Shown: positions 1-8,358 of the stretch, piece after piece | Position numbering within the stretch: the first letter of the stretch is position 1 | Layout: each line of letters opens with the position of its first letter | Origin: Chloroflexota bacterium | Lineage (GTDB): Bacteria; Chloroflexota; Dehalococcoidia; Lucifugimonadales; QGNO01 | Direction: 5' to 3' | Length of the DNA stretch: 64,000 nt | Assembly: GCA_003228195.2 (NCBI GenBank) | Contig: QGNO01000004.1 | Span: 29,452 to 93,451 of the forward strand | Translations under genes and position numbers: made by a program | The notes under the pieces: model-generated | The model's input: the letters and a program-made list of their open reading frames with translations, nothing else | What the model was told of the DNA's origin: nothing | The model's database searches: none

Positions 1-1
1 T

Positions 2-25
2 TCCGTTCGAAACCTTTCGAACGGA
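2..25. terminator. Inverted repeat downstream of the ccm genes
   Basis: A perfect 10-bp inverted repeat (TCCGTTCGAA / TTCGAACGGA) with a 4-base loop lies 48 bases past the stop of the minus-strand ccm cluster. Its position suits a transcription terminator, but the window ends before any U-tract on the minus strand can be seen, so the role is inferred from place and shape only. Confidence 0.35.
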
Positions 26-72
26 CTGGTTCTAATCAGGCCACTTTTACCCATTACCTAGTCACTAAAGTT

Positions 73-348
73 CTATTTCGAATTCTTAGTCTTGGTGTAG
101 CGATCGGTAAGTTCGGCGATTTCACGCTCTAAATCACGCTGACGTCTCCTGATATAAAATGCATATCCAAAAAACGCCGCCCAAGTTATAGAAAAAACGG
201 CAAACAGGAAAGGAACATTAGAATCGCTGAGTTTGCCAGTTTCAAGACTCTCAACACCCATTGAAATCAGCCCAAACACCATTAAGCATAAGGTTAGTGA
301 AAATAATTTCGCATACTCCCGCCCACGCCAAGGACTCCATTTCTTCAT
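73..348 (-). CDS. CcmD-like small membrane protein
   Basis: A 91-residue protein directly behind ccmC. It has two hydrophobic segments (about residues 13-32 and 46-66), the second followed by a basic and then charged helix (YIRRRQRDLEREIAEL) that is the usual CcmD signature. CcmD helps release haem-loaded CcmE from the CcmABC exporter. Known CcmD proteins are shorter (roughly 50-70 residues) and have one membrane helix, so the extra N-terminal helix is unusual. I chose the ATG at 348 (MKKW...) because it lies next to the ccmC stop at 350; the longer ORF-track start runs back into ccmC. The assignment rests on context and the tail motif rather than strong homology. Confidence 0.6.
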   Translation of the reverse strand: MKKWSPWRGREYAKLFSLTLCLMVFGLISMGVESLETGKLSDSNVPFLFAVFSITWAAFFGYAFYIRRRQRDLEREIAELTDRYTKTKNSK

Positions 349-349
349 A

Positions 350-1057
350 TCAATAAATTCCTTCCTTATGTCGTATTGATAATATTCGATCATATGCACA
401 CGTAAGCGCTAATCTTTCTTTAACCAGGTACACGAAAAGCAAAGTAAAGGTCAAAGCTGAAAAAAGAAGGACAGTCCTCATCTGAGAATCAAGGTTGCCG
501 GTTTCTGAAGCCGGCCCTATCACCATTTCGGGATGTACTGTTCTCCACAATATGGTCGAATAATAAACGATAGGAACATTAACGAAGGCAACTATCCCCA
601 TAACAGCTGCATATCTAGCACCTTGCTCCCTTGAAGGAGCGTAACCCCTTAACATCAGGTAGCCGACATACATCAACCATAATATAGTTGATGTGGTTAA
701 CCTTGGGTCCCATGTCCACCAAACACCCCATACTGGCTTGGCCCATATAGCCCCTGTTACGAGCATGAGAGTAGTACAAAGTACTCCTACTTCCGCTGCA
801 GCCTGTGCCAGACCATCCCACGGTTGAGTTTTTTTCCATAGGTACATTACACTTCCAATAAACACTACAAAAAAAGCAAGGAAACCTATCCAGGCAAGTG
901 GCACATGTACATACAGCACCTTCTGAACTAATCCCATTACCATCTCTGTAGGTGCCCAAAAAAAGATCAGCGCCAAATTTGTGATCATAATTGCAGCCAG
1001 AACAGAGATTAGAAATACCCTTACATCAAAACTCTTATAAGGGTTATTAGAATCCAA
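350..1057 (-). CDS. ccmC: Haem exporter subunit CcmC
   Basis: A 235-residue polytopic membrane protein of the HCP haem-handling family. It carries the tryptophan-rich motif WGVWWTWDPR (about residues 110-119) and the two flanking histidines expected to ligate haem (H51 in HVPLAW and H175 in TVHPE). CcmC presents haem to the chaperone CcmE outside the membrane during System I cytochrome c maturation. Six hydrophobic stretches match the family. The gene lies 11 bases behind ccmB and ahead of the CcmD-like gene in one minus-strand cluster. CcmE, CcmF and CcmH are not in the window but could lie past its left edge. Confidence 0.93.
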   Translation of the reverse strand: MDSNNPYKSFDVRVFLISVLAAIMITNLALIFFWAPTEMVMGLVQKVLYVHVPLAWIGFLAFFVVFIGSVMYLWKKTQPWDGLAQAAAEVGVLCTTLMLVTGAIWAKPVWGVWWTWDPRLTTSTILWLMYVGYLMLRGYAPSREQGARYAAVMGIVAFVNVPIVYYSTILWRTVHPEMVIGPASETGNLDSQMRTVLLFSALTFTLLFVYLVKERLALTCAYDRILSIRHKEGIY

Positions 1058-1068
1058 CTTAAAAATCT

Positions 1069-1740
1069 TTATTCCTCCAAAACAGCCCCGAAGGTGAACG
1101 CGGCTAGAACCAAGAATATCACATCAAACGCCGCAAGCAACTGTACCCACCGCTCAATCCCAACTGGAGACCCTTCTAAAATGGATCTTGTCCCTTCAAC
1201 AGCGGCGACAATTATTGGAACGGACACTGGTAGTAATAATATTGGCAACATAACTTCTCTAGATCTTGTGTTAACACATATTGCAGAAAAAAGAGTGCCT
1301 ACAGCTGCGAACCCTATAGTAGTCAAGATCACTATCACTGGAATACCAACATCCAAAATCGACACATTATAAAGTACAGCGTACAAAGGAACGATAAATA
1401 TCTCAGCCGAAATCATAAAAAGAAACAATCCCAAGAATTTCCCAAAATAAATCACATCACGCGTAACCGGGCACAGAAGTAGTCCGTCTAAATTACCTTT
1501 ATCCTTCTCAAGTACTAATGACCGGTTAAAACCTAGAACTCCTGCAAAAGTTATGGAAACCCACAACGTGCCTGGCAATATCAATACAACGTTCTGCTTA
1601 GTTGGCACGAAAACGAAACTGAATATTACCCCCATCAATAATGCAAATATCAAAATAGTAACGAATATATCCTTAGTCCTTAACTCAAGTATTATGTCCT
1701 TATATGCGATTTGGAGAATTGGAATCAAAAAATAGTTCAT
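1069..1740 (-). CDS. ccmB: Haem exporter permease CcmB
   Basis: A 223-residue membrane protein of the CcmB family with about six transmembrane helices. The N-terminal stretch AYKDIILELRTKDI, ending in the family's conserved ELR, precedes the first helix. CcmB is the membrane partner of the ATPase CcmA in the CcmABCD haem-handling complex. The gene sits between ccmA, whose stop is 6 bases before this start, and ccmC, as in most System I clusters. Length matches the family (about 220 residues) and no lesion is seen. Confidence 0.92.
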   Translation of the reverse strand: MNYFLIPILQIAYKDIILELRTKDIFVTILIFALLMGVIFSFVFVPTKQNVVLILPGTLWVSITFAGVLGFNRSLVLEKDKGNLDGLLLCPVTRDVIYFGKFLGLFLFMISAEIFIVPLYAVLYNVSILDVGIPVIVILTTIGFAAVGTLFSAICVNTRSREVMLPILLLPVSVPIIVAAVEGTRSILEGSPVGIERWVQLLAAFDVIFLVLAAFTFGAVLEE

Positions 1741-1746
1741 TATTTA

Positions 1747-2445
1747 CTACACACTATGCTGAGTCAGTATCTTCTTAAATTCTTGAACGTCCAAAGCATC
1801 TCTCCTCTCTTGATATGCAATGCTTCCTCCTGAAATAATTCCTACACGATCAGCCAACCTAAATCCAAACTCGACATTATGGGTGGTCATTATTAAGCTA
1901 GACTTCACGCTTTTAACTATGTTAACTAAAATTTCAATCGCTTCTTGGTCCAAGCCAGTTTCTGGCTCATCCATAATCAGTATTGACGGGCTATGAATCA
2001 GAGCCCGAGCCAAGGAGAAACGTTTCTGCATTCCGTGCGATAAGGTCCGCGTTCTTACATGCAACTTATCTGAAATCCCTATCATTTCAGCCAAATACAT
2101 GATGCGTTCAGTCAAATGGTCCACTCTAAACATCTTTCCAAAGAATCTTAGATTTTCGTAGCCAGTTAAATCGTCGTAAAGAAGATATTGATGAGTCAAT
2201 ACACCAATATTTTGTCTTACCCGAACTCCATGTTTTGGCAGTTCCATTCCATCGATCTCTATAAAGCCTGAAGTAGGCTTAATTAAAGTAGCAAGCATCC
2301 TAACCAACGTGGTCTTACCTGATCCGTTGGCACCAAACAATACTAACCTCTCACCAACATTCACGCTTAGATTTAAGTCGCGCAGTATTGGAGCCTCATC
2401 GTAAGACTTGGTAACTGATTGAAGTCGTGCCGCTTGTTCTGTCAT
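1747..2445 (-). CDS. ccmA: Haem exporter ATP-binding protein CcmA
   Basis: A 232-residue ABC ATPase. Walker A is GANGSGKTT (about residues 38-46), the signature is the divergent LSHGM typical of CcmA, and Walker B runs into LIMDEPETGLD. It powers release of holo-CcmE from CcmC during cytochrome c maturation. It is the first gene of the minus-strand ccm cluster and starts about 100 bases from the divergent sulfite-oxidase-like gene. Many ABC ATPases look alike, but the neighbouring ccmB and ccmC settle the assignment. Confidence 0.92.
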   Translation of the reverse strand: MTEQAARLQSVTKSYDEAPILRDLNLSVNVGERLVLFGANGSGKTTLVRMLATLIKPTSGFIEIDGMELPKHGVRVRQNIGVLTHQYLLYDDLTGYENLRFFGKMFRVDHLTERIMYLAEMIGISDKLHVRTRTLSHGMQKRFSLARALIHSPSILIMDEPETGLDQEAIEILVNIVKSVKSSLIMTTHNVEFGFRLADRVGIISGGSIAYQERRDALDVQEFKKILTQHSV

Positions 2446-2545
2446 GTTGACTAAAATATAAACTACTCAGGGTATTAGCCACAACTAAACTTTACACGTG
2501 TTGACAATAAAAGGTATCTTTACATACAAGAATGTGAGGTCAATT

Positions 2546-3148
2546 GTGCTTAGAAAATTAGGTAAATCAACTGTTGTGCCAAATAATCTAAACTCGGATA
2601 TTCCGCCTGGTCAATCCGTTACGCAGAAATTTCCTATATTAACTTACGGCCAAACCCCCGAAGTAAGCCAAGATACATGGGCCTTTAGGGCGTTTGGTTC
2701 GGTCACTGAAGAGCTAGAAATAGATTTCAAGACCCTGCTTTCAATGACTCAAACACAGTTAACCAGGGACTTCCACTGTGTCACTCAATGGAGCAATCTC
2801 GACAATCTGTGGGAAGGTGTGCAATTTAGGGAGATCCTGAATCTTATAAAGTTCAAGCCAGAAGCCAGACACGTTATGGTGCACTGTTACGGTGGCTACA
2901 GCACTAACTTAACAATCGACACGCTTATGGAGAGTGACGTGCTGCTTGCTCACAAGCACAATGGTGAAGTACTCACCCCAGAACATGGTAGTCCGGTAAG
3001 ACTCCTAGTGCCTTCCAGATACGGCTGGAAAAGCGCTAAGTGGGTTAGTGGAGTAGAGTTTATGTGTATCGCCCAACCTGGATTTTGGGAAAAATTAGGC
3101 TATCACAACAACGGAGATCCTTGGAAAGAACAACGCTACCAATTGTGA
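2546..3148 (+). CDS. Sulfite-oxidase-like molybdopterin oxidoreductase
   Basis: A soluble protein of about 200 residues made of a single oxidoreductase molybdopterin-binding (SUOX-type) domain. The probable Mo-ligating cysteine is in DFHCVTQWS (about residue 78), followed by the family blocks VMVHCYGGYSTN, LTPEHGSPVR and YGWKSAKWV. There is no signal peptide, haem domain or dimerisation domain, so it belongs to the small cytoplasmic sulfite-oxidase-like group whose substrate is not established. I prefer the GTG at 2546 because GAGGT lies 5 bases upstream; the ORF-track start at 2498 has no ribosome-binding site. moaD and moaE, needed for its cofactor, lie near 55 kb. Confidence 0.85.
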   Translation: MLRKLGKSTVVPNNLNSDIPPGQSVTQKFPILTYGQTPEVSQDTWAFRAFGSVTEELEIDFKTLLSMTQTQLTRDFHCVTQWSNLDNLWEGVQFREILNLIKFKPEARHVMVHCYGGYSTNLTIDTLMESDVLLAHKHNGEVLTPEHGSPVRLLVPSRYGWKSAKWVSGVEFMCIAQPGFWEKLGYHNNGDPWKEQRYQL

Positions 3149-3150
3149 TG

Positions 3151-3171
3151 CTTGAGTCTCATCTAATCAAG
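3151..3171 (+). promoter_or_regulatory. HAIR operator (HspR-associated inverted repeat)
   Basis: CTTGAGT, 7 bases, AATCAAG matches the known HAIR consensus CTTGAGT-N7-ACTCAAG at 13 of 14 fixed positions. It begins 2 bases after the stop of the preceding gene and lies upstream of hspR-grpE-dnaK. HspR with DnaK as co-repressor is known to bind this element. Its centre is about 110 bases from the consensus promoter at 3255-3283, farther than usual. Confidence 0.75.
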
Positions 3172-3254
3172 ACGACCCTAAAGATGAAACCTCGACTCCA
3201 TTCAACAGATTCGATCGAATAGTAGTGGGCCAAGCGATGCTTCGGAGCAACACA

Positions 3255-3283
3255 TTGACATGCCTCGTATCAACTTTTATAAT
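3255..3283 (+). promoter_or_regulatory. Sigma-70-type promoter of hspR-grpE-dnaK
   Basis: TTGACA and TATAAT are separated by exactly 17 bases, a full consensus match to the housekeeping promoter. Transcription would start near 3290, about 36 bases before the hspR ATG. Confidence 0.85.
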
Positions 3284-3325
3284 ACGCTAGGTAGCCAATA
3301 GGTTTATTTTCCTCAATAGCACACA

Positions 3326-3835
3326 ATGCGAAACCAATTCAGAAAACATGTGGCCCTTAGAGAGAATGGACAAGAGCAGGTTAATAGTTTTATCCCGCCT
3401 GAATTTCCCGGAAGGACAATTCCGCAGGACAGAAATAATGATCAGTCTGTATTTTCAGATGAAGAAAATAAAGGGTCGTATGAAGGTTTGTACATAATCA
3501 GCGTCGCAGCGCGATTGCTCGAAATGCACCCTCAAACCCTTCGTAAATACGAAAGGGCTGGACTCATAAGCCCGCCCAGAACTATTGGGAAACTTAGACT
3601 ATATTCTAAGCAAGATATTGTAAGGCTGAGGTTTATAAAGCACCTTGTAGATGACCTGCGGATGAATCTAGCGGGGGTCGACCTAGTACTTGAATTATTA
3701 GGGCATATGATACAGGCTAGGGAAAAAATTATAACTGTAGAGATAGAAACAGGCCTAAAGACTATGATAGCCCGAGAATTTGACCGGTTACTCCAAATAC
3801 TCAACATCAATACTTCCAACCAGGAATATCCTTAA
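3326..3835 (+). CDS. hspR: Heat-shock repressor HspR (MerR family)
   Basis: A 169-residue regulator. Residues 56-125 form a MerR-type winged helix ([18 protein letters not shown], then [12 protein letters not shown]) characteristic of HspR, followed by a short helical tail. HspR represses the dnaK operon, with DnaK itself as co-repressor. The gene heads the operon with grpE and dnaK and has a near-perfect HAIR operator upstream, so autoregulation is likely. The first 55 residues are polar, of low complexity and absent from typical HspR proteins of 120-150 residues. A later start is possible but I see no better ribosome-binding site. Confidence 0.9.
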   Translation: MRNQFRKHVALRENGQEQVNSFIPPEFPGRTIPQDRNNDQSVFSDEENKGSYEGLYIISVAARLLEMHPQTLRKYERAGLISPPRTIGKLRLYSKQDIVRLRFIKHLVDDLRMNLAGVDLVLELLGHMIQAREKIITVEIETGLKTMIAREFDRLLQILNINTSNQEYP

Positions 3836-3867
3836 GCCAAGTGATAATCCTTTTAGGAGACAATAAC

Positions 3868-4404
3868 ATGCCAAAAAAACCGAAGAAACTCACGGAAAAC
3901 GTTGATCTCACTCTCTCTGAAATCACAGAGCTAACCGCCAAATTAGAAGAAAGAGACAGGGAATGCGGTCAGTTTCGAGAAATGGCACAGCGCGCCCAAG
4001 CAGACCTGGAAAATTACAAAAAGAAAATCGCTGATGAAATGCAGGCTGTATCTCAATCGACTACATCCCGTATTCTGACCAAATTGTTACCCATTTTGGA
4101 CGACTTACAAAGAGCATTTGAGCAAGACAATAAAGATAAAGCAACAAACGAATGGATCAATGGCATTCAACTGATAGAGAGGAATATTTACAGCCTCATG
4201 GAATCGGAGGGAGTAACATTAATCGATCCCAAAGGGTTACCCTTTGACCCATGGCAACATGAAGGAGTCATCTCATTAGAAAGTGACGAGTTCGAGCCAG
4301 GAACTGTAGTTGAGGTAATAAGGAAAGGATACAAATTGCACAACAAGGTGTTGAGAGCCGCACAAGTAGGCATAGCCAAGGACCCTGTGCCGGAAGAGGA
4401 CTAG
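3868..4404 (+). CDS. grpE: Nucleotide exchange factor GrpE
   Basis: A 178-residue GrpE. The N-terminal half is a long helical stalk (EITELTAKLEERDRECGQF... with the conserved RAQADLENYKKK), and the C-terminal half is the beta-wing domain ending in VIRKGYKLHNKVLRAAQVGIA. It exchanges ADP for ATP on DnaK. The ATG at 3868 is chosen over the ORF-track GTG at 3841 because TTAGGAGA lies just upstream of it. It is the middle gene of hspR-grpE-dnaK. No separate dnaJ is found in the window. Confidence 0.95.
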   Translation: MPKKPKKLTENVDLTLSEITELTAKLEERDRECGQFREMAQRAQADLENYKKKIADEMQAVSQSTTSRILTKLLPILDDLQRAFEQDNKDKATNEWINGIQLIERNIYSLMESEGVTLIDPKGLPFDPWQHEGVISLESDEFEPGTVVEVIRKGYKLHNKVLRAAQVGIAKDPVPEED

Positions 4405-4449
4405 CCCATATAAGTTGCGCTACAAACACCACTAAAATGGAGGATAAGA

Positions 4450-6360
4450 ATGGCGAAAGTAATAGGAATAGATCTTGGAACAACCAATTCCGCTATGGCT
4501 GTAATGGAGGCTGGAGAACCAGAGGTCATTGAAAACATGGAGGGTGCCCGCACCACTCCATCTACCATTGGCCTCAACACTAAGACCGATGAGCGATATG
4601 TTGGGCAGGCAGCAAAGAGACAAGCGGTAACCAATCCGGATAATACCATTTTCTCTATAAAAAGATTCATGGGTCGGAAGTTCGATGAAGTTTCAAAAGA
4701 AATAAAGCTCACCCCATACAAGGTAGTCAAAGAAAAGGGAGGCGATGCCCATGTGCAATTTGGTGACAAGGCAATGTCGCCACCTGAACTTTCAGCAATG
4801 ATACTTCGAAAGCTTAAAGAGGATGCCGAAACTAAGCTGGGAGAACCTGTAACACAAGCAGTGATAACCGTTCCTGCCTATTTCAACGATAGCCAACGCA
4901 ATGCAACCAAAGATGCTGGGAGAATAGCTGGCTTAGAAGTATTGAGAATCATCAACGAGCCTACAGCGGCATCATTAGCCTATGGATTGGACAAAAAAGG
5001 CGATCAAACCATAGCTGTTTATGATCTTGGAGGAGGCACTTTCGACGTGTCCATACTCCAAATAGGTGAAGGCGTTTTTGAAGTTAAATCAACAAACGGA
5101 GACACTCAACTGGGTGGCGACGATTTTGATCAAAGAATCATGAACTGGATTGTTAGTGAATTTAAAAAAGACCAAGGAATTGACTTAACAGAGGATCGGA
5201 TGGCACTTCAAAGACTGAAGGAAGCCGCAGAGAAGTCAAAAATTGAGCTGTCAAACGTCATGCAAACTGAAATAAATTTACCCTTCATTACAGCGGATGC
5301 CTCAGGGCCCAAACACTTAAACATGACTCTTTCTCGCTCAAAACTGGAACAACAAATTAGTGATCTAGTTGAGCGCACTGCAGCACCATGCAAACAGGCA
5401 CTGAAAGATGCTGGCTTTACAGCAAAAGACATAAATGAAGTGATACTGGTGGGAGGCATGACTCGCATGCCGGTCGTTCAGGAGAAAGTTAAGGAACTTT
5501 TTGGAAAGGACCCACATAAGGGGGTTAATCCAGACGAGGTAGTGGCCTTGGGAGCAGCCATACAAGCGGGAGTGCTGAAGGGAGATGTACGTGATATTCT
5601 CCTCTTGGATGTCACTTCTCTAACACTTGGCATAGAAACACTCGGTGGTGTTTCCACTACACTCATACCTAGGAATACCACCATACCCACTTCAAAGAGT
5701 GAGACTTTCACCACTGCAGCCGACAACCAAAGTTCAGTCGAAGTACACGTCCTGCAAGGCGAACGCACTATGGCTACAGAAAACAAGTCGATAGGAAGAT
5801 TCATGCTCGACGGAATCCTCCCAGCACCGCGTGGAGTGCCTCAAGTAGAAGTCACATTCGACATCGATGCGAACGGTATATTGAACGTTTCAGCTAAAGA
5901 CCGTGGAACCGGCAAAGAACAAAGCATCACGATTGCAGCTAGTTCAGGTTTGGATAAGGATGAGGTAGAAAAACTCGTGCAGGAAGCGGAGGCAAATGCC
6001 GAGGAAGATAAAAAACGTAGAGAAGAAATAGGAACGCGCAATGCAGCCGACAGCCTCGTATACAATGCAGACAAAATGTTGAGCGAAAACAAGGATAAAA
6101 TCCCAGAAGATCTGCAAAAAGAGGTCAGCCTCAAGATAGAGACTCTGCGCACCGCATTATCTTCAGGTTCCGATATTGATTCAATTAGCCTAGCACTAAA
6201 CGATCTCCAAGAATCGCTGCAAAAAATGGGGGCCGCAGTGTACAGCCAACAGCCTGAGCCTGAGCCTGAGCCTGAGTCAGATTCAACAACAGAATCTGAA
6301 ACAAAAGACGATACAGATACACCTGATGACACAGTAGAGGGCGAATTTCGGGAAGTCTAA
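4450..6360 (+). CDS. dnaK: Chaperone DnaK (Hsp70)
   Basis: A 636-residue Hsp70 of normal length. The ATPase domain starts with [13 protein letters not shown] and contains [12 protein letters not shown] and VGGMTRMP; the substrate domain contains the ARGVPQ-type segment (here [13 protein letters not shown]), and a helical lid follows. The disordered tail has a run of Pro-Glu pairs (PEPEPEPE) from a six-base tandem repeat in the DNA, then acidic residues, and ends EGEFREV. A GGAGG site precedes the ATG. Co-transcribed with hspR and grpE, its level should be set by HspR, for which it is the co-repressor. Confidence 0.98.
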   Translation: MAKVIGIDLGTTNSAMAVMEAGEPEVIENMEGARTTPSTIGLNTKTDERYVGQAAKRQAVTNPDNTIFSIKRFMGRKFDEVSKEIKLTPYKVVKEKGGDAHVQFGDKAMSPPELSAMILRKLKEDAETKLGEPVTQAVITVPAYFNDSQRNATKDAGRIAGLEVLRIINEPTAASLAYGLDKKGDQTIAVYDLGGGTFDVSILQIGEGVFEVKSTNGDTQLGGDDFDQRIMNWIVSEFKKDQGIDLTEDRMALQRLKEAAEKSKIELSNVMQTEINLPFITADASGPKHLNMTLSRSKLEQQISDLVERTAAPCKQALKDAGFTAKDINEVILVGGMTRMPVVQEKVKELFGKDPHKGVNPDEVVALGAAIQAGVLKGDVRDILLLDVTSLTLGIETLGGVSTTLIPRNTTIPTSKSETFTTAADNQSSVEVHVLQGERTMATENKSIGRFMLDGILPAPRGVPQVEVTFDIDANGILNVSAKDRGTGKEQSITIAASSGLDKDEVEKLVQEAEANAEEDKKRREEIGTRNAADSLVYNADKMLSENKDKIPEDLQKEVSLKIETLRTALSSGSDIDSISLALNDLQESLQKMGAAVYSQQPEPEPEPESDSTTESETKDDTDTPDDTVEGEFREV

Positions 6361-6368
6361 AGATTTAG

Positions 6369-6701
6369 ACAAATTCAACAATAGTAGCTGAAATTCATGG
6401 TGGAACAAATTACCTCAATCAAATTATAGATATCCCATATCATTCTTTTGAACGGAACGGAAAACTGATTTATGATACGGAACCAGACAAATGGGGGGCA
6501 GCCGCACTCAGCCTGATGGTTGCACATGGCATGATAACTAAACAGTCGATCTTGGATGAAAGTCTTTTTCACGAATGCGCAAGAGAGCTAGTTTTCGGCA
6601 ACAGCAACCCAAATATGCAGCATATCAAAGACTCTTGGCATTTGACCGAGAATAACGAACACAATTATAAATTTAAAGCACAGGCGCTAAGAATTAGTTA
6701 A
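6369..6701 (+). pseudogene. Open frame of unknown function lacking a canonical start
   Basis: Behind dnaK one frame stays open from just after TAG at 6366 to TAA at 6701. The ORF track begins at the ATG at 6516, but the upstream part reads like ordinary protein (about 45 codons, including DKWGAAALSLMVAHGMI) and has no ATG, GTG or TTG. The possibilities are a gene that has lost its 5' end, a gene starting at a rare codon (ATA at 6381, without a clear ribosome-binding site), or a chance frame starting at 6516. I do not recognise the protein. It ends one base before the convergent deacetylase gene. Confidence 0.35.
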
Positions 6702-7826
6702 CTACATATGATAGGGAAATATTGTTTTCTTAACGGCTTCAACACTTATTTCTGCAAATTGCCTGGTCGCTTCAACCACTTTAACAGGAAGTTCAGGAGT
6801 GAACACGTCTCTTAATTTTTCTATGCCGAGATGGTCTTTTTGCGATTCCGGCAAATGGTCCGATAAGCATTGATCGGACATTACACCATATGCCAAAGAC
6901 CAACACCTAGCAACTGCAGACAAATTGTAACCTCCACCACCCAACGCTATCCAAGGCAAGCCTTGTGCAATTGTTTTTATTGATTGAATTATCGACACAA
7001 ATCCCTCACTAGTTAGATATAAATGGGTCAACGGATCGCCGTGATGCGTATCTATTCCCATCTGCGTCACAACACAATCGGGTGCAAAGGCATTAATCAA
7101 AGGTGGCACTACATTCTCAAAAGCCCAATTGTAAACCTCATCGCCCGTATATGGTGCTAATGGAAGATTGACAGAATAACCTTCCCCGCTACCTATCCCC
7201 TTTTCATCTACTGAACCGGTGCCTGGAAAAAGACTTTGGCCAGATTCATGCAATGAGATTGTCAATACGGAATCATTATCGTAGAAACTATGCTGTACTC
7301 CATCTCCGTGATGGGCATCTATGTCAAGGTATGCGACCCGCAATCCTTTATTCAAAAGAGTGTTTATAACTATTGCCGGATCATTGAATATACAGAAGCC
7401 GGATGCCGAGGCTGGCATTGCATGATGGAGGCCCCCAGAGATACTAAACGCTACATCTACATTGCCTGATAACGCCAAGTCTGCAGCCATCAGTGAGGCT
7501 CCAGTCGAGAGTAAGGCAGCTTCATACATTCCCTCATATATCGGATTGTCGCCAGCCGTTGAAAACCCGAATACAGTCGCATTTTCCACAGCAGCCCCTA
7601 AACTTAAGCTCTTTACCATGTTCAGATAATCACACGTATGACTAGAAAGTATCTCTTCATCAGTTGCCCCACTTGGTTTGATCACATTTGAATATCTGCT
7701 TGAAAATGCTCCCAACGCATCTAATAGATCATGCGTCCATTTCAACCTAATCGGGCGCATGGGATGACCATCTCTTAGCACATGCTTAGAAAGTTCCTCA
7801 GAGTATATAAAAGCTGCCCTTGCCAA
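6702..7826 (-). CDS. Histone-deacetylase-family protein, AcuC-like
   Basis: A 374-residue class I/II deacetylase-fold enzyme. Active-site features are visible: the His pair in GGLHHAMP (about 132-138), the metal ligands in DIDAHHGDGVQ (168-178), a second ligand in MGIDTHHGDP, and GGGGYN near residue 308. Bacterial members remove acetyl groups from lysines (AcuC on acetyl-CoA synthetase) or from small amides; the substrate here cannot be read. Translation probably begins at TTG 7826, which has GGAGG 5 bases upstream. It is a single-gene unit on the minus strand, convergent with the dnaK operon, with a decayed DUF503 gene upstream. Confidence 0.88.
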   Translation of the reverse strand: MARAAFIYSEELSKHVLRDGHPMRPIRLKWTHDLLDALGAFSSRYSNVIKPSGATDEEILSSHTCDYLNMVKSLSLGAAVENATVFGFSTAGDNPIYEGMYEAALLSTGASLMAADLALSGNVDVAFSISGGLHHAMPASASGFCIFNDPAIVINTLLNKGLRVAYLDIDAHHGDGVQHSFYDNDSVLTISLHESGQSLFPGTGSVDEKGIGSGEGYSVNLPLAPYTGDEVYNWAFENVVPPLINAFAPDCVVTQMGIDTHHGDPLTHLYLTSEGFVSIIQSIKTIAQGLPWIALGGGGYNLSAVARCWSLAYGVMSDQCLSDHLPESQKDHLGIEKLRDVFTPELPVKVVEATRQFAEISVEAVKKTIFPYHM

Positions 7827-7874
7827 ATACTCCTCCAGATCCCATAAAACTTTTAAGATAACCCACCATTATCA

Positions 7875-8158
7875 TTACACACCAAATATAATCTCGACAT
7901 CCGAATCAACAATCTGAATATCCCGGCGAGTAGTTTCTATATATGCCAGTGTACTTTCGAGAATTTGGTTGGCATATCGAACACTTATAGAAACAGATGC
8001 AAGGCCTAATACCACTATCTTATGATCCTCAAGCGTATCCGCGAAACGTTAAACCTATCTTTAACCATCTTACATACAGATTAAGCCACACTGCGCTTAC
8101 CTTTAAGGCTGCTATTATCAGGCAGCCTGGTCCATATTTTTGCTGAATCGAAAATCAT
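7875..8158 (-). pseudogene. Decayed DUF503-family gene
   Basis: Not in the ORF track. Reading the minus strand from ATG 8158 gives TRLPDNSSLKGKRSV, the conserved opening of DUF503 (YlxP-like) proteins, then an in-frame TAA, then KMVKDRFNVS, then a one-base frameshift into ADTLEDHKIVVLGLASVS and ANQILESTLAYIE, ending at TAA 7875. The pieces follow the family's order and total length of about 93 residues, so the gene is recent but broken by at least two lesions. DUF503 genes usually sit between infB and rbfA. Sequencing or assembly error is the alternative. Confidence 0.72.
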
Positions 8159-8236
8159 TATATAAATTCATTCACAGTAATAAGTTTAGTCATTATATCA
8201 GCCACATTTTATATCTCAGCTCACATCTTGGAATTC

Positions 8237-8265
8237 TTGACGGTGTTTGTGTAAGGCACTACAAT
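8237..8265 (+). promoter_or_regulatory. rex promoter with an overlapping Rex-type operator
   Basis: TTGACG and TACAAT are spaced by 17 bases. Overlapping the -10 box, bases 8247-8264 read TTGTG-N8-TACAA, one mismatch from the Rex operator core TTGTG-N8-CACAA. This suggests that Rex represses its own gene in an NADH-sensitive way. It also means the ORF-track start at 8140, upstream of this promoter, cannot be right. Confidence 0.6.
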
Positions 8266-8358
8266 CAAGATAATTCCCAAATTAAAAAAAGTAATGCACA
8301 ACGGCTTAGATCCCAGCCAGTTCACGCGAATGTAGCTTTAAGTTTACCTGATAGGCTA

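Noticed and set aside
6241-6276. Short tandem repeat in dnaK (GAGCCT units)
   Set aside because: It encodes Pro-Glu pairs in the disordered DnaK tail, a common low-complexity region, not a mobile or regulatory repeat.
5841-6332. 163-residue ORF antisense to dnaK
   Set aside because: Serine-rich shadow of the dnaK reading frame, with no start site or homology signal.
8140-8358. N-terminal extension of Rex in the ORF track
   Set aside because: It lies upstream of and across the rex promoter, overlaps the decayed DUF503 gene on the other strand, and has no similarity to Rex.
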